A stretch of 64,000 nt of DNA. Origin: Margaritifera margaritifera (lineage: Eukaryota > Mollusca > Bivalvia > Unionida > Margaritiferidae). Shown here in pieces: positions 56,553 through 64,000 of this stretch; the first letter of the stretch is position 1, and the number at the start of each line of letters is the position of its first letter. A program made the translations under genes and the position numbers. The notes under the pieces were generated by a model that was not told the DNA's origin, searched no databases, and saw nothing but the letters and a program-made list of their open reading frames with translations. Location: contig JAQPZY010001569.1 of the NCBI GenBank assembly GCA_029931535.1, positions 1,769,001-1,833,000 of the forward strand. The letters are read 5' to 3'.

Positions 56553-57022
56553 ATGACAGTCGTACGTGGACGTGTTATACCAGTACGTGTTGTGAACTCG
56601 AGAAAACTCGTTTACGGGACATATTGTGAACTGGTCTTGGTGATGTTGTCAGGGGATTGTTTGCAGGCGCACCAAAAGTGCTCACGGCCTTGTCTCAGCG
56701 AAATGCGCCAATTGCTAAACAAGCTGCAATGCGAGTCGTTAATAGCATCAAAAACGTTGCTGCGGATCGATTGAAAAATTTGGGATTGCAAGCGGTTCAA
56801 GCGATTCGAGATCGATTACGACGATTGGTTACACGAGCACCGCGGGTAGAACCAAAACTAATTACACTTCCATCGACAGCTACAATGCTAGCTATAGTCG
56901 GTAAAATCATCAATGAAGCTGCTCAACAACGTCTGTCTGATTGGGCAATTGCGAATCTGGCAATGAGGAGAGGATTACAGTTGTGGACGAGACGGCAAAG
57001 CTGTCGCGCAAAATGGTATTAG
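56553..57022 (+). pseudogene. pX-like basic capsid-associated protein
   Basis: Begins near MTVVRGRVIPVRVVNSR, then after one frame change gives GLFAGAPKVLTALSQRNAPI, IKNVAADRLKNLGLQAVQAI and RRLVTRAPRVEPK, ending at 57022. A Gly-Leu-rich amphipathic start followed by Arg-rich helices resembles adenovirus pX/pVI-like proteins reported beside capsid genes in adintoviruses. It sits between minor and major capsid genes with 17 and 29 base gaps. Confidence 0.65.
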
Positions 57023-57051
57023 ACGAACCAATTAATGTATAAGTGTAGACC

Positions 57052-58453
57052 ATGGCCCAATTCAAAGATACATCCGATCCAGCGTTTGACATGGACGCGC
57101 CTGTGTTGGTGAATCGAAGTAAAAAAGTTTTTCAGTATTATTCGTACCCGGCCAGGGACCCCAATGACCAAAAACAAAATAGAATTACAAGTGCAGGACA
57201 CGTCTAGGTTTTTTCTTCTGTGTGAGGTTTTCTTGGAAATGTAGGGAAAACTTGTACAGCATGACAATAACGATTATCCCGACGATACCCTAGTTCGATT
57301 TGTCAACAATGGCATCATGGTGTTATTCAACAGCGCAAAATATTCCATCGATGGAAAGGAAATGGAAACAATTCTCGACAGCGTTAACATTGCTACGACA
57401 ATTGTTGGACTCGCCAGATACAATGATGTCTACGCGAGATCTGCTAGCCCGTCTATGATGTTTAACTAGGACGCAAGCAACCATGCAGATCATCGACAGT
57501 TTATAATACGACAACCTGTAAGCAATGCAGATCTCCCTGTCACTGTAGCTACTTGCGTTTGTAAATCGCAATTTTAACTTTAGATTTACACAGCGTCTAG
57601 GACAACTTCATGAAGAATCATTGAGGTTTCCGTGTACAATTCCTCTCAGTCACATATTTGCGTTTTGCAGAGATGTCCGCAAGGTTATTTTCTGAGCCAA
57701 ACACACAGTCACGTTAAACCGCAAGAACAACGCCAACGATGCGATTTGGCGTGATGGAGCTGCCGCTGTTGTGTTGTCGACATTAACATTGTGGATGCCT
57801 GTGTTAACCCCTTCACTGGCCACAGAAGACCTTTTGTTGTCGTTTATACAGCCTGGAACTACGTCAACGCTGTCGTTTCTCGCGCACACCACAGACGAGC
57901 ACACAAGAAGCGATATTCAGGGACAGTTTACATGGCAAATAAGTACCCAACATGGCCTTAGCGCACCAAAACACGTGTTCGCGGAGTTTCAAAATGTGAT
58001 TCGAGAGAATGACCAAACGCGTAGTAAAATGATATTTGACCACTTACAAGTGTCTGAAGTTTCTTTGCAGTTAAACGGTCATAACGAACGATCTGAAGAA
58101 ATTCGGCTTAATTTCGTAGACAATCAAGTCACACGTACAAATCACACTATGTGGTTGTACCTGGACCGGCATCAGGACATTAACACGGGTCTGCAGATTT
58201 CCAAGCATGACTTTCATACGTTGTACCAAATTTATTATTTTCATTAGAACACCTGGAGTTGTTCAGACACTCCGTGGTTGACATGTATGTTTATGCGCGT
58301 GTACGTACAGCTCCCGCCTTTGGTTATAGATGCTTTGCTGTTATCCTTTCTGCCAAGACTCTGTTGCTGGAGGGCGCAGGTGGTCGAATGAGGGTCATTG
58401 ACGCGCTTGCGGAAAACTCAACGTGGTTGCAATTGAACCTGTTACATTTATAA
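57052..58453 (+). pseudogene. Major capsid protein (double jelly-roll hexon)
   Basis: Starts MAQFKDTSDPAFDMDAPVLV at a good start context (GACCATGG). Recognisable blocks in changing frames: YPDDTLVRFVNNGIMVLFNS, YSIDGKEMETILDSVNIATT, LARYNDVYARSASPSMMFN, KHVFAEFQNVI, FDHLQVSEVSLQLNGHN, RTNHTMWLYLDRHQDINTG, DFHTLYQIYYFH, and a C-terminal VDMYVYARVRTAP ... RMRVIDALAENS ending at 58453. The order and the YYFD-like end of the second jelly roll match Polinton hexons, and about 467 codons fit the family. Several frameshifts and stops. It would form the icosahedral shell. Confidence 0.85.
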
Positions 58454-58459
58454 ACAATA

Positions 58460-58708
58460 ATGTCCTTCCACGAAGTTAAGGTTGGCCTTAGCGAAAACCA
58501 GCTTGCGAAAATCAAAAGCGAAATACGAAACGAGTGGTTGACCCAAACACAACTTAATCAGCTTAATGCAGCCAAACGAAAGAACACCTCGGTGACATTA
58601 GCGTTATCAAAGTCAGAGGTGACACAACTGCAAAAGACCGCTGGAATATTTCCATTTCTTGCGGCGATTCCAGCGTTGTTTGGAGCTGTCAGAACTGAAA
58701 ATTTGTGA
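58460..58708 (+). CDS. Capsid-associated small protein (LS-x-x-Q repeats), probably truncated
   Basis: Starts MSFHEVKVGLSENQLAKIKS seven bases after the major capsid gene. Two related segments, VGLSENQLAKI and LALSKSEVTQLQK, alternate with LTQTQLNQLNAAKRKN, then a hydrophobic GIFPFLAAIPALFG close to the end. This layout (beta-like LS..Q repeats, then a membrane-active-looking tail) is typical of pX-like adjuncts next to Polinton hexons. The abrupt end RTENL probably follows a frameshift, since family members usually continue with a Gly/Ala-rich tail. Confidence 0.65.
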   Translation: MSFHEVKVGLSENQLAKIKSEIRNEWLTQTQLNQLNAAKRKNTSVTLALSKSEVTQLQKTAGIFPFLAAIPALFGAVRTENL

Positions 58709-59140
58709 GATCAAGGTCGTGGCTGGTAACGCTAAATTGGCAATGACTTCAGCGGTGACTGAGCTACCAAAACCAACAATTTACCTATCTAGTCTATTTA
58801 ATATAAATATTGATGGCTTTTATCCCAGTGGTAACTTGCTGCTAATTGATCAGGATATTATTTCTTTATAATGTACACGTCTGCTATGACGTGGGGGTCT
58901 ATTAGTATTCGATTAATAGCACAAATACAATCATTGGAAGAATTTTCTGATCTTCTCCAAGTTAAAATATTAGAATCTAAGGATTCTTTATTCAGGTCAG
59001 ATCCCAATGACAAGTCACTTAAACTTTTTTTTCAGTTGCAGGCTCGTTTAAGATCAATAAGGACGAAAGAATAGAGATATATATGTTAAATATTGTGCAT
59101 TTTCCGGTATTTACCGTCTCTGGTGTTTTTGTTTGAGATT
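58709..59140 (+). other. AT-rich stretch with an unrecognised 67-codon frame
   Basis: The frame 58871-59074 (MYTSAMTWGSISIRLIAQIQ...) is helical and ends in RSIRTKE; I do not recognise it. The stretch is AT-rich in contrast with its surroundings and may be a later insertion or a diverged accessory gene. Confidence 0.4.
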
Positions 59141-59163
59141 AGATTTATCATTATATATAAGCG

Positions 59164-59847
59164 GTGGATTCTGACCGCGGTGATGAGGTTGCGGAATTTG
59201 CCGACGGGGTGTTGGACCGGCTTACCAGTGATGCCAACATTCTTAGTGATTCTATTCCACTTGTTGACGAATATTTGCCTCAGAGTGGCGTTAACCAACC
59301 CTCGGATACGCTCAGATATAATTTTGCTAAGGGTCAAATAGAAATCAACCGTTGGGACCACCTTGGTGTGGACATGTCAACTCGTACCCAGCTTGGAATC
59401 ATTGCATAAGCACGTGAAAATGCCCGATCGTTGACTGCACCACCAGGCGTAAAAACAGCCAGGGATTGTTTCTACAATGATAAAGTGGTGTTTAGCGGTG
59501 AATCCACCCCGGTTACATTCCCCAAAGAATATGTTAAACCGATATTGACTCAACTGAGAAGAGGACAATCGCGACTGTTATTTAACAAGGACGAACTTGC
59601 CCGTTTAACAGTTCTTGGGCAAAGACGAGCACAATCGTTTCAGACACCAACCAAGTGCGTAATCAATATGGTTATATTTCAACGCAGTGCCCAGCCTCAG
59701 GAACGCACAATTGCTGGAGATTTAAGTATTCCATAGGAAGATATTTTCAATGACTGTATGGCAGTTGTACCAGTAAAAAAGGGCTATTGGTTAGAAGTGC
59801 ATGTTGTGCCTGAACGTGATGAGTCTGGACAGGGTCTTCCTGTCTAG
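59164..59847 (+). pseudogene. Unrecognised Polinton protein with three in-frame stops
   Basis: One continuous frame apart from TAA at about 59407, TAG at about 59734 and a terminal TAG at 59845-59847. It reads EVAEFADGVLDRLTSDANIL, LPQSGVNQPSDTLRYNFAKG, TAPPGVKTARDCFYNDKVVF, KPILTQLRRGQSRLLFNKDE and KKGYWLEVHVVPERDESGQG. No ATG is obvious at the start. A mixed alpha/beta soluble protein of about 225 residues is likely. I do not recognise the family; position suggests a late, virion or spike-associated gene. Confidence 0.55.
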
Positions 59848-59888
59848 CAATTGTACTACGTAATTGTATTATTAATAGGAGAATTATA

Positions 59889-60359
59889 ATGGACCTTCAA
59901 TGTTACCAACGGGAAATAACAATCGAAGCGGAACTGCAGCTTCGAACTGATATTGTTAAGAGAACCGCGTGGCTCGTGAAATACAAAAGCGTGTGTGTGG
60001 TCGTTGATGCTATTTGTGGGTTTGCCGCAGCAGCACCTGTTGGTCTTAGTGTTGATGGAATCACGACGATGGCGACTATTATAGGTGCGCCAATCGGAAT
60101 TGTTCGCGGGGCTATATCGATAGTAACCGGTGTCACTGGCGGTGCTTGCAAAATAATTTCGATACGACTGTATTCTTGAATATGTGTTTATTTGGAACTT
60201 CTCGCGGCGGCACAAAGTAGTCTCGATATGATTGCAAAGCTGTACTCGGTGGCTATCGAAGATAAAATAATTAGCGTGGCCGAGTTCGAGACCTTACCAC
60301 AGATACGAAACCGCGCTAGCGACCAAAAACAGATATTGGTAAGCACCTTGATAGTATAA
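59889..60359 (+). pseudogene. Gly/Ala-rich membrane protein, frameshifted
   Basis: Starts MDLQCYQREITIEAELQLRT, then two hydrophobic Gly/Ala-rich segments: VCVVVDAICGFAAAAPVGLS and TIIGAPIGIVRGAISIVTGV. A frame change at about 60170 leads to LELLAAAQSSLDMIAKLYSV and KIISVAEFETLPQIRNRASD, ending at 60359 inside the right terminal repeat. The pattern of a conserved Gly-rich double membrane segment followed by a helical ISxxEF tail recurs near the ends of Polinton-like elements in aquatic invertebrates. A virion membrane or host-lysis role is possible but unproven. Confidence 0.65.
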
Positions 60360-60571
60360 ATTGTGGTGATTGCTGCGCTGAGACAAATTCCGGTCGCGAC
60401 TTCGATAATATAAATCGTAGCGATTACCCTCTGGAAATTATATTTTGTAAACCCAATCGCGCATACACTACCGTGTAACGATGGAGACGAAATATACTAA
60501 AGTCATAGGATATAGAAGGGCTGACTGATCCCCAGCTATCCGGTCAAAAAAACATCCAATGTACCTCTACT
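60345..60571 (-). repeat. Polinton right terminal inverted repeat (~227 bp)
   Basis: Reverse complement of the left repeat. It is longer because of small insertions, e.g. the CTGGGGATC block at about 60529-60537 and one near 60470-60485. Confidence 0.95.
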
Positions 60572-60576
60572 AAAGT
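60572..60576. repeat. Target-site duplication AAAGT (right)
   Basis: Perfect match to 47430-47434. Confidence 0.85.
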
Positions 60577-61069
60577 TCTTTCCGTAACTTCCTTTGGGCA
60601 TTCTTTTTTCATTCATTTTTTCTTTTCTCTTTGATTCCCTCTTTGTTTGTTTGTTTGTTTGTTTCATTACTTTTTCTGCAACTGAATAATCCCTTCGCTC
60701 AGACTTCTTTTACTTCAAGTCTGTCATTATTTCCTTCTTCATTTTCCATCACTTATACATAATGTTTTCTCACTTTAAATAGTGTACTCCTCTCTATTTC
60801 TCATTTCGTTCATTCTTTTTTTTTATAGCCTCCCCCGCCACCCCGCCCCAGTAGATGACCCAAGTTTTTTTTGGTCTTTTTTTTTCACCCTTCACCCAAG
60901 TTGTAAATATTCCTTCTTTTATATAATCATTCTTTCTCCTTTTTTAAATTTTCATGTTATCCCTCCCCTTTTTAAAAATCATTTTTCATTCTTTCTTCCC
61001 ATAATTGATTGATTCTTTGCACATATCTCTCTATTCTGTCGCTTTTCTTCTTCTATATTTTGCCGTTTA
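60577..61069. other. T- and C-rich intergenic sequence
   Basis: Pyrimidine-rich with TTTG and TTCTTT runs. No gene recognised. Confidence 0.55.
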
Positions 61070-61245
61070 ACCGTTAAATGAACAAATTGCACAAAAACTT
61101 TAGGTAGATAAACCCTTCCAAATAATGTAAACATGAAGTACAACAAGATAAAACATGAAAGGTAAATATAAAAGTTAAATATGTTAAAACTATATAAAAG
61201 GTGTACAAAATAAAAGACAAACGTAAGACATGTAAAATCCTTAAA
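61070..61245 (-). repeat. Dispersed repeat family R1, copy 3
   Basis: The reverse complement carries TTTTAAGGATTTTACATG, TTGTTGTACTTCATGTTTAC and GGAAGGGTTTATCTACC, as in copies 1 and 2. Confidence 0.65.
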
Positions 61246-61767
61246 ACATATAGTCAACGAATGCAGTGAATAACTCGGTCTTTACCCTGTATACACATCA
61301 CTGGGCTAAGTGGAATTGCGTCACGACCTTGTAAATATCCTGTATAGGGCGATGATAAAACAATAGGTAATCGCTCTGCACTGCTATTATTTACGATCAA
61401 CATTGAAGGTTCCATTATGTTTCTTTGACAAAAGAACAAAAGTACGATTACAATGATACAACAAATAGCTATAACTCTGTGCTATTTCAAAATACTGATC
61501 GGAACATTCAAATACTCAACTTACGTTATGGTTGCTGGACAGAGTTAAAACGTAAAGGCGCCAGAGAACACGCCTTCTTCTATTATGACAATTATTTAGT
61601 TTTGTATTTACCTTGTTTTCGTCTGCTTTAGTAGTGTATAATGGATGTAGTGCACGCAAACGGAGGTCATTTACAAATACAGTCTCTGTCTCTCTTATGC
61701 GTGATCGGTTTGAGACTTGCTACAGACCCAGTTTGTTGAACGCACACAAGAAATAATTTATTAATTA
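61246..61767. other. Intergenic, nothing recognised
   Basis: No repeat or gene recognised. Confidence 0.45.
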
Positions 61768-61890
61768 GTGTTTCCCGCAGAATCTAAAAAGGGCATGGTA
61801 CTTATCTTCCAAAAAGAGGTACCTTAAACGCGTATCTCGTAATAAAAATGGCAACTTATTTTATCTCGATTTGTTGTTCTCATTCTTCTT
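61768..61890 (+). repeat. Dispersed repeat family R2, copy 4
   Basis: GTTTCCCGCAGAATCTAAAA, GGGCATGGTACTTATCTTCC, TACCTTAAACGCGTATCTCG, followed by TTCTTC and TTATTA runs. Confidence 0.65.
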
Positions 61891-62720
61891 CTTCTTCTTC
61901 CTATTATTATTATTATTAGTAGTAGTAGTATGTTGCTGTTGTTATTGTTGTTGTTGGTTGTGTTTCTGTTGCTGTTTGTAAAATTTGAAAATATGCAAGG
62001 GGAGTTGTTGTCTTGTAAAGCTCTAAAAATCCTGTTTCGTAAGTACAATAAAACTTCCATAACTCAACTTCAAACACTCGAATACCTGATATAAGTCGAA
62101 ATACATGGTTTGTTTCATTTTGTTTTTACACTTATCATCTTCGAAAATTCAAACATCGAACACTCGATTAAGATGCATCACTCAAAGTCAAAGGTCGGTT
62201 CCGAAAACAAAAATACCATTTCAAACTCGAAATTCGGGCCAAATTCCAATTCAGCACGCTGACTCACAGCTAGGTTTTACAACTGGTGAATGCATATTAT
62301 AACTTGAGAAATAACAGGAACGATGCGCATCCAAACTATTCCGCATAATTAGCTGAATGGTCACATTAACTTCTATTGTTTGGAGATTGCCCTTCATCAG
62401 TCGAAAATGCTTTATTGAAAATCAAGTCCGAATGTTGTCCTCTGCACGTAGGTCCGTTTACCTATAAAAAAATGGTGAACAGCTTCAATCGACGTCGGCA
62501 CTTAATAATTAAATGCTATTGTTTCGGCTTTCATCAATTAATTTTTAAAATAAAAACCGCCCTAACAATTGAATAATGTTTTTCTCCAAAGAGAAAAGTG
62601 CTCATTGTGCAATATTAACTGTGCAAAAAGGTCCCCAGAAAATCTTTCTGTTTCACGATGACGAACAAACAAGTTTGACCCGCATACTAAGAGCAACCAA
62701 ATCAAGGACTAAGTAGGAAC
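61891..62720. other. Intergenic with short trinucleotide runs
   Basis: TTC, TTA, AGT and GTT trinucleotide stretches to about 61980, then AT-rich sequence. Nothing recognised. Confidence 0.5.
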
Positions 62721-62896
62721 ACCGCCTATACTCGCTTATAAGTCGAATCCAACTGCAAACTGCACGGACCCAGATCTGCCGTCGCATAGTACATCGGCAG
62801 ATCTGGGTCTCTGCAGTTTGTTATGAGTAAAGCGACGGCAGATCAGGGTATATCTTGTTTGCAATTGGACTCGATTTATAAGCGAGCATATACGGT
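62721..62896. mobile_element. Fold-back (MITE-like) element, 176 bp
   Basis: The outer arms (62721-62760 and 62857-62896) are imperfect inverted repeats sharing CTCGCTTATAA and TGCAAAC. Within them lies a second inverted repeat: GACCCAGATCTGCCG on the left and CGGCAGATCTGGGTC on the right, with about 12 bases between. A third block, CGACGGCAGATC, repeats part of it. The transcript or single strand would form a strong hairpin. No coding capacity; flanking TA is too short to call a target duplication. Confidence 0.8.
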
Positions 62897-63423
62897 ACAT
62901 AAGTTGGAGTCTGACATAGTAAATCATACATCAAATCTTTCTTTCTTTCTTTTATTAAAAAAACATTGGCGTGTCACAAGTGAAAAGTTTTTTATCAGCA
63001 CAATAGGCCATGTCAGAGAATGGTTCGTTATGGTTCACTTCACTCAAAAAGTTTTGCGTATGATCTCACAAGTCCAACTAACCGAAAACTTGAAGTCAAA
63101 TTTCGGTCTTGTCGCACTTCAAGCTTTCGAAGTTTTACTGAATGTAGCCCACCCAAAACAGTTGCAGGAGTAATAACCTTCATACAATCTTTCTCAGTAT
63201 ATTTTTTTTTTCTTTTTCAAAAGCAAAAGATGTTTAGTGATGCTTTAAAAGGAAATCTGATAAATGATAAGTAAAATAAAAAATCTTCCCAGTTATAATA
63301 ATCATCAATTACTTTGTACTGTAAGTATATCCGACATATACATTTCCTAATTTTATTAGGGTTTGTAATATTTCATCTTTTTTTGTGATAAAAGTGATCA
63401 AAGTCAGGTGAAGCCAACGTGTG
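62897..63423. other. Intergenic, nothing recognised
   Basis: The 116-codon frame 62823-63173 begins inside the fold-back element and shows no recognisable domain; an 84-codon frame overlaps it. Confidence 0.45.
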
Positions 63424-64000
63424 ATAATAATAATAATAATAATAACAATGATAATAATCTTTATTTAATGAGGATAGCACATTTGGTAATCCAAGACCCA
63501 TCTGCCACGTGGCTCTCAACGTATTAACAGATTATGTTATACAAAAGTCACTTACACACACTCAGGTATACTCGCACACACACGCACACAGGTTTAAATT
63601 GGATTAATTGTTTTGTTTACATCAAACTTAGACATTGTTGAGGTCGATTTGAAGTTTGTTTTCAATGGAGTTAATAGATTTGCCAGATGAATGCAGTGTA
63701 GAATCGTCAGCGAAGAAACCAGTGTTAGAGTGCACGGAATACAAAGCTAAGTCATTGATAAACAGTAGAAAAAGAAAAGGCCCTAATATACAACCTTGAG
63801 GAACACCACTTAAAATATTACTCTTATCAGAAGTATATTTACCCGAACAAACAACTTGTAATCTGTCAGCGAGATATGATGTGAACCAAGAAACGGAAAT
63901 TGAAGAAAACTTCTAGGCTGATCGTTTTTTAATGAGCACAGAATAGTTTTTTTTTAAATCAATCAAGATTGCGCCAGTAAGTTCGCCAGATTTAATTGCT
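63424..64000 (-). mobile_element. LINE 3' part with a cut-down reverse transcriptase
   Basis: On the minus strand, entering from the right edge: KSGELTGAILIDLKK, one TAG, VSWFTSYLADRLQVVCSGKY, then GVPQGCILGPFLFLLFINDL and GFFADDSTLH, the GVPQGSxLGPxLF and FADD boxes of non-LTR reverse transcriptases (stop at 63628-63630). About 200 bases of 3' untranslated region follow, ending TAAATAAAGATTATTATCAT and a TTA-type tail at 63424-63460. The C-terminal part of reverse transcriptase after FADD is mostly missing, so an internal deletion joined palm to 3' end. It is probably CR1/L2-related; the rest lies outside the window. Confidence 0.88.

Larger units (their letters stand above)
47435..60571 (+). 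mobile_element. Polinton/Maverick (adintovirus-like) endogenous virus, 13,137 bp, decayed
   Basis: Bounded by terminal inverted repeats starting AGTAGAGGTACATTGGATG, with a target duplication. Inside are the hallmark Polinton genes: protein-primed DNA polymerase B, retrovirus-like integrase, A32-type packaging ATPase, minor and major capsid proteins, plus phospholipase A2-like, zinc ribbon and pX-like accessory genes. Gene spacing is tight, often below 30 bases. I see no adenain-type cysteine protease; it may be among the unrecognised frames or absent. Most large genes contain frameshifts and stops. The interior from 49 kb on looks richer in CG dinucleotides than the flanks and than the first two ORFs. 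Confidence 0.95.

Noticed and set aside
47435..60571. Herpes-like, iridovirus or bacterial contamination as source
   Set aside because: Terminal inverted repeats, a target duplication in AT-rich animal DNA, and Polinton-type PolB and integrase fit an integrated Polinton; gene decay shows long residence in the genome.

Overview
The window is animal nuclear DNA with no clear host gene. It is AT-rich and crowded with long di-, tri- and tetranucleotide runs, minisatellites, tRNA-derived SINEs, short inverted-repeat elements and decayed transposons. The mix of repeats points to a marine invertebrate, most likely a mollusc; this is inference, since no host gene is present to place it.

Layout. 1-35 kb holds repeats and intergenic sequence: a 4.4 kb structure bounded by inverted minisatellite arrays (5629-9997), an array of ~147 bp units that recurs at 44 kb (10837-12858 and 44033-45967), hAT-like miniature elements with GGCGCC-rich ends, SINEs of two tRNA types, and two diverged segmental duplications (18.6-21.3 kb with 28.9-30.85 kb; 23.4-24.9 kb with 43.0-47.25 kb). 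34.65-35.37 kb is a minus-strand relic of an old Ty3/gypsy reverse transcriptase-RNase H.

35377-41917 is a young LTR retrotransposon inserted next to or inside that relic. It has two 753 bp LTRs differing at about seven sites, a 4 bp target duplication, a tRNA-Pro-like primer site, gag with a SCAN-related capsid region and a CCHC knuckle, and a pol in which integrase precedes reverse transcriptase. That is the Gmr1 order, as in Ty1/copia, unlike ordinary Ty3/gypsy. The LTR carries a perfect heat-shock-element consensus and an AP-1 site just upstream of a TATA box. The coding part has a frameshift in gag, and a stop and a frameshift in pol.

47435-60571 is the most complex element: a 13,137 bp Polinton/Maverick (adintovirus-like) endogenous virus with imperfect terminal inverted repeats of 199 and 227 bp and a 5 bp target duplication (AAAGT). 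Order: two unrecognised intact ORFs, a Cys-rich small ORF, protein-primed DNA polymerase B (+); then integrase, a phospholipase A2-like protein and a zinc ribbon (-); then packaging ATPase, one or two unrecognised proteins, minor capsid protein, a pX-like basic protein, major capsid protein, a second capsid-associated peptide, an unrecognised protein and a Gly-rich membrane protein (+). Most large genes are broken: the polymerase has lost catalytic motifs and the ATPase its Walker A loop, so this copy is a fossil. The packing is virus-like, with genes converging or abutting.

60.6-64 kb returns to repeats: a member of a dispersed ~250 bp family, a fold-back element (62721-62896) and the 3' part of a LINE running off the right edge. 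Coordinates of repeat arrays are read by eye and approximate to about 10-30 bases.
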